DNA of 26,178 nt from an uncultured Eubacteriales bacterium (lineage in GTDB: Bacteria; Bacillota; Clostridia; Christensenellales; UBA1242): contig CAOQRA010000013.1 of the NCBI GenBank assembly GCA_948512295.1, positions 1 through 26,178 of the forward strand. The letters are read 5' to 3'. The translations under genes and the position numbers were made by a program. This document shows positions 25,967-26,178 of this stretch, in pieces (the first letter of the stretch is position 1; every line of letters begins with the position of its first letter). The notes below the pieces were generated by a model. It did not search any database. It saw nothing but the letters and a program-made list of their open reading frames with translations, and had not been told where the DNA came from.

Positions 25967-26178
25967 TAGCTTTCCTCTGGTTATTAGTTTAGCACTTTTT
26001 AATTTATTTAATCAAATAATTTTAAATATATATTAAAATATAATATAAAAATAATTTATTATAAAATATCAAAAATCAATGCAATAATTAATTAAAAATA
26101 ATCATAAAAAATAATAATTAAAATAAATTTAAGAAAAAACTAATAAAAAAGATAAAAAATGCTTATATTTTTAATTTT
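25967..26178 (-). other. AT-rich non-coding leader of the giant lipoprotein gene
   Basis: These 212 bases are almost entirely A and T and contain no credible gene. On the minus strand a perfect TATAAT lies at 26058-26063, but no good -35 stands 16-18 bases upstream of it. Several other TATATT-like words make the true promoter impossible to choose by eye. Confidence 0.4.

Overview
The window reads as a chromosomal segment of an AT-rich, Gram-positive-type bacterium, most likely an uncultured gut member of the Bacillota (Clostridia-like). This is inferred from AGGAGG-type ribosome binding sites, TTGACA/TATAAT promoters with 17-base spacers, a long Clostridia-type GluRS, BipA and DnaB of Bacillota type, and a mucin-peptidase-like M60 surface protein. 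Genus or species cannot be read from the sequence alone.

Left part, plus strand (1-6690). trpS has its own strong promoter and a short terminator. It is followed by a tRNA-Gly(CCC) gene with a promoter placed so that the transcript starts almost at the tRNA 5' end. Next comes an LCMT/COG3315-type methyltransferase in an AT-rich stretch framed by AATCAAAA-type repeats. Then comes a 1274-residue lipoprotein with an M60 metallopeptidase domain, carbohydrate-binding-like modules, a C-terminal membrane segment and a long charged tail. It ends in a 19-bp hairpin that also serves as terminator for the convergent MGMT-family gene.

Middle (6686-15706). A small MGMT-family gene and a 62-codon DUF6774-like gene diverge from each other. 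Beyond them lies one long minus-strand operon, transcribed towards lower coordinates: typA/bipA, an 88-residue two-TM protein, dnaB, a one-TM helical protein, a helical lipoprotein, gltX, an inositol-monophosphatase-family gene, and an RBBP9/YdeN-type serine hydrolase. Gaps are 3-14 bases or overlaps, and most ribosome binding sites lie in the end of the gene before. The hydrolase's first strand is encoded in the phosphatase frame. The rest is in the -1 frame after a run of eight G, so the pair is a fusion broken or controlled at a homopolymer.

Right part, minus strand (15733-26178). A 3126-residue lipoprotein consists of an Ig-like N-terminus, about twenty degenerate fibronectin-III-like modules and a GLUG/beta-helix-like C-terminus. 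It is followed by a 272-residue lipoprotein with a C-terminal membrane segment. The flanking 200 bases at the right end are almost pure A/T and hold no gene.

Overall, housekeeping genes (trpS, gltX, typA, dnaB) are interleaved with five predicted secreted or membrane-anchored proteins of unknown or surface function. The least explained parts are the giant lipoprotein with its neighbour, and the coupled envelope pair between dnaB and gltX. No CRISPR array, insertion sequence, rRNA or recognisable prophage gene is present.
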